Positions 17,684 to 26,073 of a DNA stretch of 64,000 nucleotides are shown piece after piece; the stretch's first letter is position 1, and each line of letters begins with the position of its first letter. Under the pieces are notes generated by a model. That model did no database searches. It saw nothing but the letters and a program-made list of their open reading frames with translations, and had not been told where the DNA came from. The DNA comes from Roseiflexus sp. (lineage in GTDB: Bacteria > Chloroflexota > Chloroflexia > Chloroflexales > Roseiflexaceae): NCBI GenBank assembly GCA_025062325.1, contig JANXAL010000071.1, forward strand, positions 1 through 64,000. Direction: 5' to 3'. Position numbers and translations under genes: made by a program.

Positions 17684-18681
17684 TCTCCAACGATCCAGCC
17701 GTTGTCGCAGCGCCAATTGCCGAACGTATCGCTGCGGCGCAGCATATTCTCATTCTGACCCATATCAACCCCGATGGCGACGCCGTCGGCGCATCCCTTG
17801 CGGTCTGGCACGCGCTTGGCGCGCTGGGCAAACAACGCACGGCGATTCTCACGCCGCCGATCCCGGTCTATGCCGCTTGGCTCCCCGGCGCTGATCAGAT
17901 TGTGTTCTATCAGTCGGGCATGGCACTGCCGCCTGCCGACCTTGCTATTCTGGTCGATACTGCCCACCTGACTCGCATCGGTCCTATCTATGACGAACAT
18001 TCCACGATTCTAGCGACGGCGCCGGTTATTGTTATTGATCACCATGTGACGAATCATGGCGGCGGCGCCCTCAACCTGATTGATCCCGACGCAGCATCGA
18101 CATGCGATCTGCTTTATCGCCTGTTCTGCGCGATGGGGATTCAGATTGACAGAACCATTGCCACATGTCTGTTGCTTGGTCTGACGACCGATACGCAGAG
18201 TTTTCAGACGAACGCCACCCGGCCAACGTCATTGCGCACTGCCGCTGCGCTCCTCGAAGCTGGCGCCGACCATGCGCAGATCGTTCGCGCCGTGTACTAT
18301 GGACTGCCTGCGAGCAGCGCAGCGCTGATGGGGCGAGCGCTTGCCAACCTGCGCTGCGAACACGGTGTTGTTTGGACGACTGTCGACAAGCGCATGTTTG
18401 CGGAAACCGGCGCCGAGGAAGAGGCGGCGGATGAAGTGATACGGGTGCTGCAACGGATCGGCGAGGCGCGGGTGATGGCATTGTTCAAAGAACGCTCCGA
18501 TGGGACGACCAAAATGAGCCTGCGGGCACGCGCGCCGCTCAATGTGGCGGCGGTTGCGCAGCGCTGGGGCGGCGGCGGGCACGCGCAGGCGGCTGGCGCC
18601 AATCTGCCGATGACCCCAACCGAAGCCATTGCGGTGATCATTCCACTGCTCAAAGAGCTGGCAGCGCACGACGCGTGTTGA
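17680..18681 (+). CDS. DHH/DHHA1 phosphoesterase, NrnA-like
   Basis: A 333-residue protein. The DHH domain carries ILTHINPDGDAVGASLAV (motif I), ILVDTAHLTR (motif II), and IDHHVTNHG (DHH motif near residue 118); the C-terminal DHHA1 domain contains GGGGHAQAAGANLP. This matches bifunctional oligoribonuclease/pAp phosphatase NrnA and related c-di-AMP-linear-dinucleotide hydrolases. It would degrade short RNAs or nucleotide monophosphate by-products using manganese. The start is in an ATGA overlap with the upstream gene. The rbfA-nrnA-truB-ribF order is conserved in many bacteria. Confidence 0.9.
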   Translation: MISNDPAVVAAPIAERIAAAQHILILTHINPDGDAVGASLAVWHALGALGKQRTAILTPPIPVYAAWLPGADQIVFYQSGMALPPADLAILVDTAHLTRIGPIYDEHSTILATAPVIVIDHHVTNHGGGALNLIDPDAASTCDLLYRLFCAMGIQIDRTIATCLLLGLTTDTQSFQTNATRPTSLRTAAALLEAGADHAQIVRAVYYGLPASSAALMGRALANLRCEHGVVWTTVDKRMFAETGAEEEAADEVIRVLQRIGEARVMALFKERSDGTTKMSLRARAPLNVAAVAQRWGGGGHAQAAGANLPMTPTEAIAVIIPLLKELAAHDAC

Positions 18682-19589
18682 ACCGGATGATTATGATGCA
18701 CGGTTTTCTCAACATCGATAAACCGTCCGGCATGACCTCGCACGATGTCGTGGCGCGCATCCGACGCTTGAGCGGACAGCGGCGCGTCGGGCATGCAGGA
18801 ACGCTCGACCCGGCAGCGACTGGTGTGCTGGTCGTGGCGCTTGGCGGGGCGACGCGATTGATCGAGTACGTCCAGCATCAGACGCTCAAACGGTATCTGG
18901 CGACGGTGCGCCTGGGAGTGACCACTACAACCGACGATGCAGATGGCGAGATCGTCGCCCAGTACCCCGTTCCGCCGCTCGATACGACGACCATTGAGCA
19001 GGCGCTGGCGCTGCTGCGCGGAACGATCTGGCAGACGCCGCCGATGTATGCTGCATTGCACCACCAGGGGCGTCGGCTGTACGAACTGGCGCGCGCCGGG
19101 GTGACGGTCGAAACGCCGCCGCGCCAGGTGCATATTGAGCAGCTTGATCTAGTTCGGTACGATCCGCCCCTGCTGACGCTTGATGTGGTGTGCAGCAGCG
19201 GAACGTACATTCGCGCGCTTGCGCGTGATCTGGGCGCGGCGCTGGGATGCGGCGCGCATCTCGCGGCGCTCAGACGCACAGCAGTTGGCACCTTCCGCAT
19301 CGAAGACGCACTACCGCTGAATGTCCTGGAAGAAGAAGCGCGCTCCAACGCGCGCGAGGCGCTGCGTCAGCGGCTCTTGCCGCCGGAGGTTGCGGTTGCG
19401 GACTGGCACGTCCTGCACCTTGACGAGGAGAGTGCCTGGCGAATCCGCCACGGTCTTCCGATCAGCGCTCCCTCCGATGCGCCGTCCCAGGCGCGCGCGC
19501 ACGCTCCCGATGGCGCATTGCTGGCGTTGTTGCGGTATGATGGCAGATACTGGCGTCCGATAAAAGTGTTCGATTGGACTGATGCATGA
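18675..19589 (+). CDS. truB: tRNA pseudouridine(55) synthase
   Basis: A 304-residue reading from GTG at 18675; the family N terminus (GFLNIDKPSGMTSHDVV) suggests a start at 18687, 18693 or 18696. The catalytic aspartate lies in GHAGTLDPAATGVLVVA, and later motifs (RYLATVRLG, SSGTYIRALARDLG) match TruB. It converts U55 of the T loop of tRNAs to pseudouridine. It overlaps the DHH gene by a few bases, depending on the start chosen, and its TGA overlaps the ribF ATG. The C-terminal part resembles a TruB_C domain. Confidence 0.95.
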   Translation: MLNRMIMMHGFLNIDKPSGMTSHDVVARIRRLSGQRRVGHAGTLDPAATGVLVVALGGATRLIEYVQHQTLKRYLATVRLGVTTTTDDADGEIVAQYPVPPLDTTTIEQALALLRGTIWQTPPMYAALHHQGRRLYELARAGVTVETPPRQVHIEQLDLVRYDPPLLTLDVVCSSGTYIRALARDLGAALGCGAHLAALRRTAVGTFRIEDALPLNVLEEEARSNAREALRQRLLPPEVAVADWHVLHLDEESAWRIRHGLPISAPSDAPSQARAHAPDGALLALLRYDGRYWRPIKVFDWTDA

Positions 19590-20518
19590 AAATTGTTCAC
19601 GGTCTTCCGCAGCCGATCAACGAATTCCCAACCACCCTTACGATTGGCGCTTTCGACGGGGTGCATCGCGGACATGCCCATCTGATCGGTACGACTGTTC
19701 AGCGCGCGCGCGCCTTTGGACGACAGGCAGCGGTGCTCACCTTCGACCCGCATCCCGATGTTATCGTTCGCCCGGGCAGCGAACGCCCAGCGTTGACGAC
19801 AATCGTCGAGCGCGCAGAACTGATCGCTGCGCTTGGCGTCGATCTGATGATCGTCATGCCGTTCACCACCGAATTGATGGCGCTTACCGCATATGAGTTT
19901 ATGGCGCGTGTCTGCGGCGCAGTGGCGCTGCGCGAACTCTGCATCGGATGGGACTTCGCCCTGGGCCGCGGACGCGAGGGGAATGCCAGCCGCCTGGCAG
20001 CCATCGGTCAGATATTTGGCTATACTGTCCATCGCGTCGAGCCGTTCCTGCTCGATGGTGAAGCGGTCAGTTCGACGCGCATTCGCGCAGCACTGAGCGC
20101 TGGCGATATTGCCGCTGCGAATCGGTTGCTCGGCTACCCCTACGGTCTGCGCGGTCCCATCGTCGAGGGCGACCGGCGCGGGCGTACGATTGGCTTCCCG
20201 ACCGCCAACATCAATGTCGACTCGCGCCGCATGCTGCCAGCATACGGCGTGTACGTCTGCCGCGCCGTGCTCAATGGCGTCACGTATGGCGCTGTGGCGA
20301 ACGTTGGCGTGCGCCCGACGTTCGACGGAACGCGGCGAACGGTTGAGGCACACTTGCTCGACTTCAGCGATGAGGTTTATGGTGAAGAGTTGCGACTGAT
20401 GTTCCTGCACCGGCTGCGCGGCGAGCAGAAGTTCGACGGCGTCGCGGCGCTGGTAGCGCAGATCACCCGCGATGTCGCCGCCGCGCGCGAGTGGTTGGCG
20501 GAGCACGAGGCGGTATGA
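19586..20518 (+). CDS. ribF: Bifunctional riboflavin kinase / FAD synthetase
   Basis: A 310-residue protein starting in the ATGA overlap with truB. The N-terminal FAD-synthetase domain has the nucleotidyltransferase motif GAFDGVHRGHAHLI and SSTRIRAALSAGDI. The C-terminal flavokinase domain carries GRTIGFPTANINVD and the NVGVRPTFDG strand. It makes FMN from riboflavin and ATP and then FAD. Placement after truB is common. Its stop overlaps the following permease gene. Confidence 0.95.
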   Translation: MKIVHGLPQPINEFPTTLTIGAFDGVHRGHAHLIGTTVQRARAFGRQAAVLTFDPHPDVIVRPGSERPALTTIVERAELIAALGVDLMIVMPFTTELMALTAYEFMARVCGAVALRELCIGWDFALGRGREGNASRLAAIGQIFGYTVHRVEPFLLDGEAVSSTRIRAALSAGDIAAANRLLGYPYGLRGPIVEGDRRGRTIGFPTANINVDSRRMLPAYGVYVCRAVLNGVTYGAVANVGVRPTFDGTRRTVEAHLLDFSDEVYGEELRLMFLHRLRGEQKFDGVAALVAQITRDVAAAREWLAEHEAV

Positions 20519-21759
20519 GTCTGGCTGAAACCATCCGCATCGCCCTGAGCAGTCTGTCTGCCAACAAACTGCGCTCGGCGCTAACGATGCTCGGCATCAT
20601 CATCGGCGTCGGCGCGGTCATTACCCTGCTTGCGCTTGGCGGCGCCATTCAGACGCTGGTGACGCGCGAATTGCAGGGGTTAGGATCAAACCTGGTCTTC
20701 TTGTTCCCCGGCACCAACGACCCTGAGCAGAACCGGCGCGTGCCGCCGCGCCTGACGAACGAAGACGTTGCAGCGCTCGCCGACCCGCTCAATGTTCCGG
20801 CAGCCGCCGCCGTGACGCCGCAGCTAACCCGCGGAGCGCTGATCGTCTACTCCGGCGCTAGTTTCGATGGGCGCGTCGCCGGGGTGACGCCCAACTACCC
20901 GCAGGTGCGCAACGCCAGGGTGGTCAGCGGGCGATTCTTTGATCAAACCGAACTCGATCTGCGCTCGCGCGTGGCGGTCATCGGCGCCGATGTGCGCACG
21001 TCGCTCTTTCCTAACGAGGACCCGATTGGCAAACGGATCCGCATCAATGATGTCAGTTTTGAGGTGATCGGCGAAATGGCGCCGCGCGGCGGCAACTTCG
21101 GTCCCAGCGAGGATAACCTGGTGTTTGTGCCAATCACCACCGCGCAAACGCGACTGTTCCCGCCGCCGCCAGGCATTGTGAATCGGATCGATGTAAGTGT
21201 GGTCTACATCCAGGCGATTGATGAGCGCCGCATTGATGACGTGATTGACCAGGTCACGGAGGTGCTGCGCCGTCGCAATGGATTGACCTATCAGGATAAT
21301 AACTTTACCATCGTCACACAGCAGGACCTGATCGCTTCGTTTAGCACGATCACCGGCGCGCTGACTGCGTTTCTGGGCGCAATTGCCGCAATCTCGCTGC
21401 TCGTTGGCGGCATTGGCATTATGAATATCATGCTCGTCTCGGTCACTGAACGCACCCGCGAAATCGGGCTGCGCAAAGCGGTCGGCGCCCGACGACGCGA
21501 CATCCGGTTTCAGTTCGTGGTCGAGGCGACGACGTTGAGTCTGCTTGGCGGATTGCTCGGCATTGCTCTTGGCTATGCGCTCTCTGCTTTGGGAACCGTG
21601 CTCCTGCAACGAGTTGCGGAAGGCGCTGAGGCGCGGGTGCAACTCGATGCCATCCTGCTTGCTACGCTAACGTCGATTGCTGTTGGCTTAATCTTCGGCA
21701 TCTATCCCGCAGTCCGCGCCTCGCAACTCAATCCAATTGATGCGCTCAGGTATGAGTAG
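20515..21759 (+). CDS. MacB-like ABC transporter permease
   Basis: A 414-residue membrane protein from the ATG at 20515, in an ATGA overlap with ribF; the frame open from 20491 is inside ribF. The N-terminal helix (LRSALTMLGIIIGVGAVITLLALG), an extracellular MacB domain (about 50-270), and three C-terminal FtsX helices with TREIGLRKAVGARRRDI follow the MacB pattern. The ATP-binding subunit is not in the window. Its coupling to ribF, at the end of an information-processing operon, is unusual. It may have joined this operon by chance, and co-function with the other genes is not implied. Confidence 0.9.
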   Translation: MSLAETIRIALSSLSANKLRSALTMLGIIIGVGAVITLLALGGAIQTLVTRELQGLGSNLVFLFPGTNDPEQNRRVPPRLTNEDVAALADPLNVPAAAAVTPQLTRGALIVYSGASFDGRVAGVTPNYPQVRNARVVSGRFFDQTELDLRSRVAVIGADVRTSLFPNEDPIGKRIRINDVSFEVIGEMAPRGGNFGPSEDNLVFVPITTAQTRLFPPPPGIVNRIDVSVVYIQAIDERRIDDVIDQVTEVLRRRNGLTYQDNNFTIVTQQDLIASFSTITGALTAFLGAIAAISLLVGGIGIMNIMLVSVTERTREIGLRKAVGARRRDIRFQFVVEATTLSLLGGLLGIALGYALSALGTVLLQRVAEGAEARVQLDAILLATLTSIAVGLIFGIYPAVRASQLNPIDALRYE

Positions 21760-21760
21760 T

Positions 21761-21788
21761 GAGAGGCGAGAGGCAAGAGGAGGAGGCG
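21761..21788. repeat. Heptamer array (GAGAGGC units) after the MacB-like stop
   Basis: Units GAGAGGC, GAGAGGC, AAGAGGA, GGAGGCG follow the stop codon TAG (21757-21759) after one base. The unit is the reverse complement of that at 5352-5435. A weaker 7-base periodicity appears again at 21876-21910 (GTGTGAG, GTATGAG, GTGAACG). The 21760-21963 interval has no gene. Confidence 0.65.
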
Positions 21789-21963
21789 CGCAACGCGCAG
21801 CGTACGGCGCAGAATCACTGCCCGGTTTCGCCTCGGCATTCGTTCATTCGCTGCCGTATTCGCTAACAGTGCACGGTGTGAGGTATGAGGTGAACGACGA
21901 GCAACGAGATATGGCGCCAGCGCCCCGCAACAGCGCTCTTTTTCTACCTTCAACCGGCAAGCT

Positions 21964-23469
21964 TCAACTGCTTGCTCGTACAAACACGACCGTCTCCTCA
22001 TTTGCATACACCTCGCGCCATTGGTCAGGGCGGGCACGGACATACTCCAGCAGGGGCTGCTGTTCTTCAACGCTCAACATCATGCCATCGATGGCGTACT
22101 TCGCCAGCAACGCCTCAACATTAGCGCCCTGACCGAGCAGAATGTAGTCGCGCCACTGATCATAGGGGTATAACTCGATCCGCGGGTCGATGAAGACCTT
22201 CTGCTCTGGCGCCGCCCAGATAAGGTACGAACCGTAACCCATCGCGTGAAACAGACGCTGCGGGCGCTGCGGCAGTTCCTGGAGCGCCTGCGTCGCTTCC
22301 ACCGGCGTGCCTTTTGCCAGTAACGCGCCAACTTCCGGCGGCAGCAACGCAGGTTTGACCCACGGCGAGCCGATCAGCAACAAAACCGCCAGCAGACCGA
22401 TAAGTGCGGCATTCATCGCTGGAACTCCTTGAAACCGGCGGGGGGACGGCGGAGGTAGTAACGTCGCTGCCTGCGTTGCCAGGAGCGGCGTCGCCACAAA
22501 CCCGAACCAGACAACATTGCGTGTAGCGCCGAGTGCCAGCCACAGGAATGCGCCAGCTACCAAGAGATCGGTCAGGTCCGGCTTAGATTGCGCATAAATG
22601 AGCACCAAAGCGGTCGTGACCACGAACAGGAAGAAAATCGCGCCATTGAGATCACGAATGGTTGGCGGTGACCATTCTGTGACCAGATCGGTCACTTGGC
22701 TGCTCCTGAGCAGATTCGTCACATACCCCAGCACCTCGACGCCGCGTGGGTTGAGGAGCGTTGCGACAGCCGTCGCTGCTCCCCAAATGAGGAGAGACGT
22801 GTCGAACGCCTTTGTGAATGCTCCCTGCTCACGCCAGCGCCTGATCGCTTCGCCTGCGAACACAATGCCGATCAGCGCAAAACCCAGCACGAATGAACCG
22901 TGCATGTTCACCCACAGCGCCATGAGGAGCGGCAGCAGCCACAGGCGGCGCGCTATGCCGAGGCGATATTCGGTCAGCACCGTCAGAAACCCGGCGAACA
23001 GCGGAAACACATACGTTTGCGGGCGCACCGTCCAGTTATCGAACGAGAGCGGCAGCGTCGCCAGCAGCAAAACAGCAACGCATAAACGCACCCGGTTGGT
23101 GCGCAGGACGCAGAGGCGCAGCAATAATCCATACGCTAATGTTAGCACCAGCGCCTGCATGATGATAATGAGCGGCACCCCGCCGATCCGATGCAGCAGC
23201 GCCATGAACAGTTGCGCCAGCCATCCCTGGTTGAAGAACGGCTCGCCAGCGCGTGTGTAGGAGAACATGTCAACCTGCGGGATCGTTCCAGTTTCCAGGA
23301 TGACGCGCCCGGTCGCCATATGCCACCAGAAGTCGTGCGGCGGAATGGGGGTCAGTAGCGGACGGAGCGCAATCAGCATCAAGGCTGCCGCGACGTAAAC
23401 CTGATCGAGCGTTGGGCGCAGGCGCGTCTGTCGTTCCGCAACCGATTCCAGCGTCGAAGTCGAAGGCAT
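21964..23469 (-). CDS. GT-C-like polytopic membrane protein (putative glycosyltransferase), copy B
   Basis: A 501-residue protein starting at the ATG at 23469 (MPSTSTLESVA), with a purine-rich AAAGGTAA ribosome binding site; the frame upstream runs into the neighbouring gene. It has about ten transmembrane helices. Just after the first helix lies PPHDFWWHMATGRVI, where an acidic residue in the first outside loop is placed like the catalytic residue of GT-C glycosyltransferases. A soluble C-terminal region carries GYGSYLIWAAPEQKVFIDPR. It is a tandem paralogue of the upstream gene, whose stop is 10 bases before this start. Activity is not proven; an O-mannosylation-type or lipid-glycan transfer role is inferred from topology and neighbours. 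Confidence 0.72.
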   Translation of the reverse strand: MPSTSTLESVAERQTRLRPTLDQVYVAAALMLIALRPLLTPIPPHDFWWHMATGRVILETGTIPQVDMFSYTRAGEPFFNQGWLAQLFMALLHRIGGVPLIIIMQALVLTLAYGLLLRLCVLRTNRVRLCVAVLLLATLPLSFDNWTVRPQTYVFPLFAGFLTVLTEYRLGIARRLWLLPLLMALWVNMHGSFVLGFALIGIVFAGEAIRRWREQGAFTKAFDTSLLIWGAATAVATLLNPRGVEVLGYVTNLLRSSQVTDLVTEWSPPTIRDLNGAIFFLFVVTTALVLIYAQSKPDLTDLLVAGAFLWLALGATRNVVWFGFVATPLLATQAATLLPPPSPRRFQGVPAMNAALIGLLAVLLLIGSPWVKPALLPPEVGALLAKGTPVEATQALQELPQRPQRLFHAMGYGSYLIWAAPEQKVFIDPRIELYPYDQWRDYILLGQGANVEALLAKYAIDGMMLSVEEQQPLLEYVRARPDQWREVYANEETVVFVRASS

Positions 23470-23479
23470 GGTCGATCTG

Positions 23480-25000
23480 TTACCTTTCACGACGATACAG
23501 GATCGAGAAACGATCTTCGTATTCCACCACCCAATCGGGATCACTGGCGAGCGCAGCGACGAGCGGCGCCTGTCGTGATCGGCTGAGCAACGCTCGATCA
23601 ATGCCGTAGCGTTCGATCAGTATCGTATAATCGCGCGCCTCGCTGAGGGCGAGGTAATCCTCCCACAGCGCCAGCGGGTAGAGTTCGACGCGCGTATCGA
23701 CAAACACCCGCGGTTTGGGAAGCGCCCAGATCAGGTAGGAGCCATACGCCATATCGTTGAACAGCCGCCCGCCTGCATGATCGCGCAGGTACGCCGCTGC
23801 GCCGACCGGCGTATCGGCGCTGTAGAGCAGCGGTGCGCCGGGGACATTGGCGAACAGATCGCGGTATGGCGCTGGGAGAGCGAGCAGTGGCTTGAACGGC
23901 GGTTGGAGCGCCACTACTCCGGCAACCAGCGCGAGCACAACCAGACCTGCAAATGGATCACCGCGTTGCGAGACCAGGCGCGCTGTAGAGTGCGCCAGGC
24001 ACTGAGCCAGCATTGGCATTGCCAGCATCCCGAACCAGACTACGTGGCGCGCACTGCTCCACGCCAGCCAGAGAAATGCGCAGAGCAGCAGCGTCTCGGT
24101 CAGGTTCAGGCGGCGGCGACCCAACGCCAGCGCCGCTATCAGCAGCAGCGTTGCCAGAAAGAATGCCTGCCCCGCCAGGCTCCGCACTGTTGGCGGTTGC
24201 CACTCGTTGACCAGCCCCTGGACTGGCGGGTTGGTCAGGAGTGAAACCACATAGACAAATATTTGTATGCCTGTTGGATTGATGACGACCGCAACCAGCG
24301 TCGCCGCTGCCGTCGCCCCGAGCGCCGCCAGGCGCTGCGGGCCGGGCGCATCCGGGTGACGAAGCAATGTTCGCAATCCTTCGCCAATGCAGTATAGTGC
24401 AAGCAGCGCCAGTCCCAGGATAAACGAGCCGTGCGCATTCACCCAAAAGACCATCAGCAGCGGGAGCGCTAGGAGCGCGCGCCGTCCGACCTGTCGCGCT
24501 GCGTAGGCGCCAAGGATAATCACATATGCCATAAATGGCGCCCACGCCCAGTTTTGCGGTCGCGTGGTTAGATTGTTGATAGTCATCGCACCGGCAAGGA
24601 AGACTGCCAGCCCTGCCAGTCGCCAGGAACCGCTGCGCCGATAAGCATCGAGCAGCACCAGCGCAAAGGCAAGCGCGCCCAGGATGTTGCGCGCCAGCAC
24701 CGGACCCTGCAAACCGGCGAGACGATACGTCTGGTAGAACAGCCAGTCGCCCAACCATGCGGCATAGACGAACGGCTGATCGATTGGAACCGTCCAGGCG
24801 AACATATTGGTGCGCGGCACGCCAGACTCAGCGACGATCTGCCCGATCCGCAGATGCCACCAGAAATCGTGCGGATCGGTAGGGGCGAGTGCGATGAGCG
24901 CTGTGATGACTGCTAGAGGAATCAGGCCGTAGAGGTGCGCAAGTGAGGGCAGCAGCGCTTTGCTCGTTTGCCAGGGGACTGCGGCTTTGGTCGTATTCAT
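23480..25000 (-). CDS. GT-C-like polytopic membrane protein (putative glycosyltransferase), copy A
   Basis: A 506-residue paralogue of the following gene: the first loop reads DPHDFWWHLRIGQIV, membrane segments recur through residue about 400, and the C-terminal domain contains AYGSYLIWALPKPRVFVDTRVELYP. It lies beside, and divergent from, a polyprenyl-phosphate sugar synthase, which would supply the lipid-linked sugar used by GT-C enzymes. The acceptor is unknown. Start at ATG 25000. Confidence 0.72.
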   Translation of the reverse strand: MNTTKAAVPWQTSKALLPSLAHLYGLIPLAVITALIALAPTDPHDFWWHLRIGQIVAESGVPRTNMFAWTVPIDQPFVYAAWLGDWLFYQTYRLAGLQGPVLARNILGALAFALVLLDAYRRSGSWRLAGLAVFLAGAMTINNLTTRPQNWAWAPFMAYVIILGAYAARQVGRRALLALPLLMVFWVNAHGSFILGLALLALYCIGEGLRTLLRHPDAPGPQRLAALGATAAATLVAVVINPTGIQIFVYVVSLLTNPPVQGLVNEWQPPTVRSLAGQAFFLATLLLIAALALGRRRLNLTETLLLCAFLWLAWSSARHVVWFGMLAMPMLAQCLAHSTARLVSQRGDPFAGLVVLALVAGVVALQPPFKPLLALPAPYRDLFANVPGAPLLYSADTPVGAAAYLRDHAGGRLFNDMAYGSYLIWALPKPRVFVDTRVELYPLALWEDYLALSEARDYTILIERYGIDRALLSRSRQAPLVAALASDPDWVVEYEDRFSILYRRER

Positions 25001-25057
25001 TGCTGTTTTGCTACGCTCCTGCGCCAGGGTTGTGATCGTCGCCTGCCCAGTATGACG

Positions 25058-25086
25058 AGTATAATAGACTGGCGTTGTTAGAGCAA
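25058..25086 (-). promoter_or_regulatory. Promoter for the GT-C-like pair
   Basis: On the minus strand TTGCTC (25086-25081) and TATACT (25063-25058) are 17 bases apart, about 60 bases before the ATG at 25000. A plus-strand TATAAT (25060-25065) overlaps it and might serve the divergent gene at 25129, though I see no -35 for it. Confidence 0.55.
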
Positions 25087-25128
25087 CTGCGCTGGCTCTG
25101 GTTCGCTATGCACCGATAGGGAGATCCT

Positions 25129-25884
25129 ATGACACTGCTGCACCCTGTCACACAACAACGGACGACCGTAGATGTGGCGCTCGCTGATTGTACCGTGGTC
25201 ATTCCCACCTACAACGAGCGCGAGAACATTGCCGAACTCATCCAGCGCATTCTGGAGATGTCACGCTTTCGGGTGCTGGTGGTTGATGACAACTCACCTG
25301 ATGGCACCGCCGCAGTTGTTGCAGCGCTGGCTGCCGAAGAACCGCGCGTCGGATTGCTGCTCCGCCCGGAGAAACGCGGGCTTGGCAGCGCCTACGTCGC
25401 CGGATTCCGGCGCGCGCTCGCCGAGGGCGCTGCATTCATCTGCGAGATGGATGCTGACTTTTCCCACGATCCTTCGTATCTGCCGCAATTGCTGGCGGCT
25501 GCCGAAACACGCTATGACCTGGCGCTCGGTTCACGCTACGTTCCCGGCGGTGGCACAACCGACTGGGGGATCATCCGGCAGTTGATCAGTCGTGGTGGCA
25601 ACCTGTATGCCCGCACTATTCTCGGATTGCCGGTGATGGACGCAACCGGCGGCTTCCGCTGCTATCGGCGGCGCGTGCTGGAAACCATCAACCTGGACGA
25701 CATCCAGTCGAACGGCTATGCCTTCCAGATTGAATTGGTGTACCGCACGATGCGCGCCGGTTTTCGTATCGGCGAACTGCCGATCATCTTTCCTGACCGC
25801 CGGGTCGGACGGTCGAAGATGTCGCGGCGCATTGTGCTTGAAGCGCTGATCAATGTCTGGCGCCTTCGATTCCGCGACTTGTGA
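25129..25884 (+). CDS. Polyprenyl-phosphate mannosyl/glycosyltransferase, DPM1-like (GT2)
   Basis: A 251-residue soluble GT-A enzyme without trailing membrane helices. Key motifs are VVIPTYNERENIAELIQ, LVVDDNSPDGTA, ICEMDADFSHDPSYLPQL (DXD-type), LGSRYVPGGGTTDWG, and GGFRCYRRRVL. These match dolichol/polyprenol monophosphomannose synthases, which transfer mannose from GDP-mannose to a polyprenyl phosphate. The late segment IIFPDRRVGRSKMSRRIVLEA is also typical. It lies 128 bases from the divergent GT-C-like genes, the expected users of its product. Confidence 0.92.
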   Translation: MTLLHPVTQQRTTVDVALADCTVVIPTYNERENIAELIQRILEMSRFRVLVVDDNSPDGTAAVVAALAAEEPRVGLLLRPEKRGLGSAYVAGFRRALAEGAAFICEMDADFSHDPSYLPQLLAAAETRYDLALGSRYVPGGGTTDWGIIRQLISRGGNLYARTILGLPVMDATGGFRCYRRRVLETINLDDIQSNGYAFQIELVYRTMRAGFRIGELPIIFPDRRVGRSKMSRRIVLEALINVWRLRFRDL

Positions 25885-25964
25885 ACGCCAAATGTGGACT
25901 TGAAATCCACCTGCCTGGTGACTGATGAAGACTGAGAATTTCTTCAGGCATATCAGCGGCATGT

Positions 25965-25984
25965 ACCCTTCGACATGCTCAGGG
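25965..25984. repeat. CTTCGACATGCTCAG-type element
   Basis: CCCTTCGACATGCTCAGGG is a near-palindromic word; a related CTTCGACAGGCTCA lies at about 39268. Such words recur in many bacterial genomes, and their origin is not known to me. The 25885-26073 interval has no gene. Confidence 0.4.
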
Positions 25985-26026
25985 TGCGAGTTATGCCGGA
26001 TTTAAATGCGCTTTAGCTACGCCCGG

Positions 26027-26035
26027 TGGTATAAT
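26027..26035 (+). promoter_or_regulatory. Extended -10 promoter for the DegS-like kinase
   Basis: TGGTATAAT (TG-n-TATAAT), 39 bases before the ATG at 26074; a GGGAGG ribosome binding site follows at 26057-26062. Confidence 0.5.
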
Positions 26036-26073
26036 ACCTCCATAACCAATCGATCCGGGAGGTCGCCACACCA

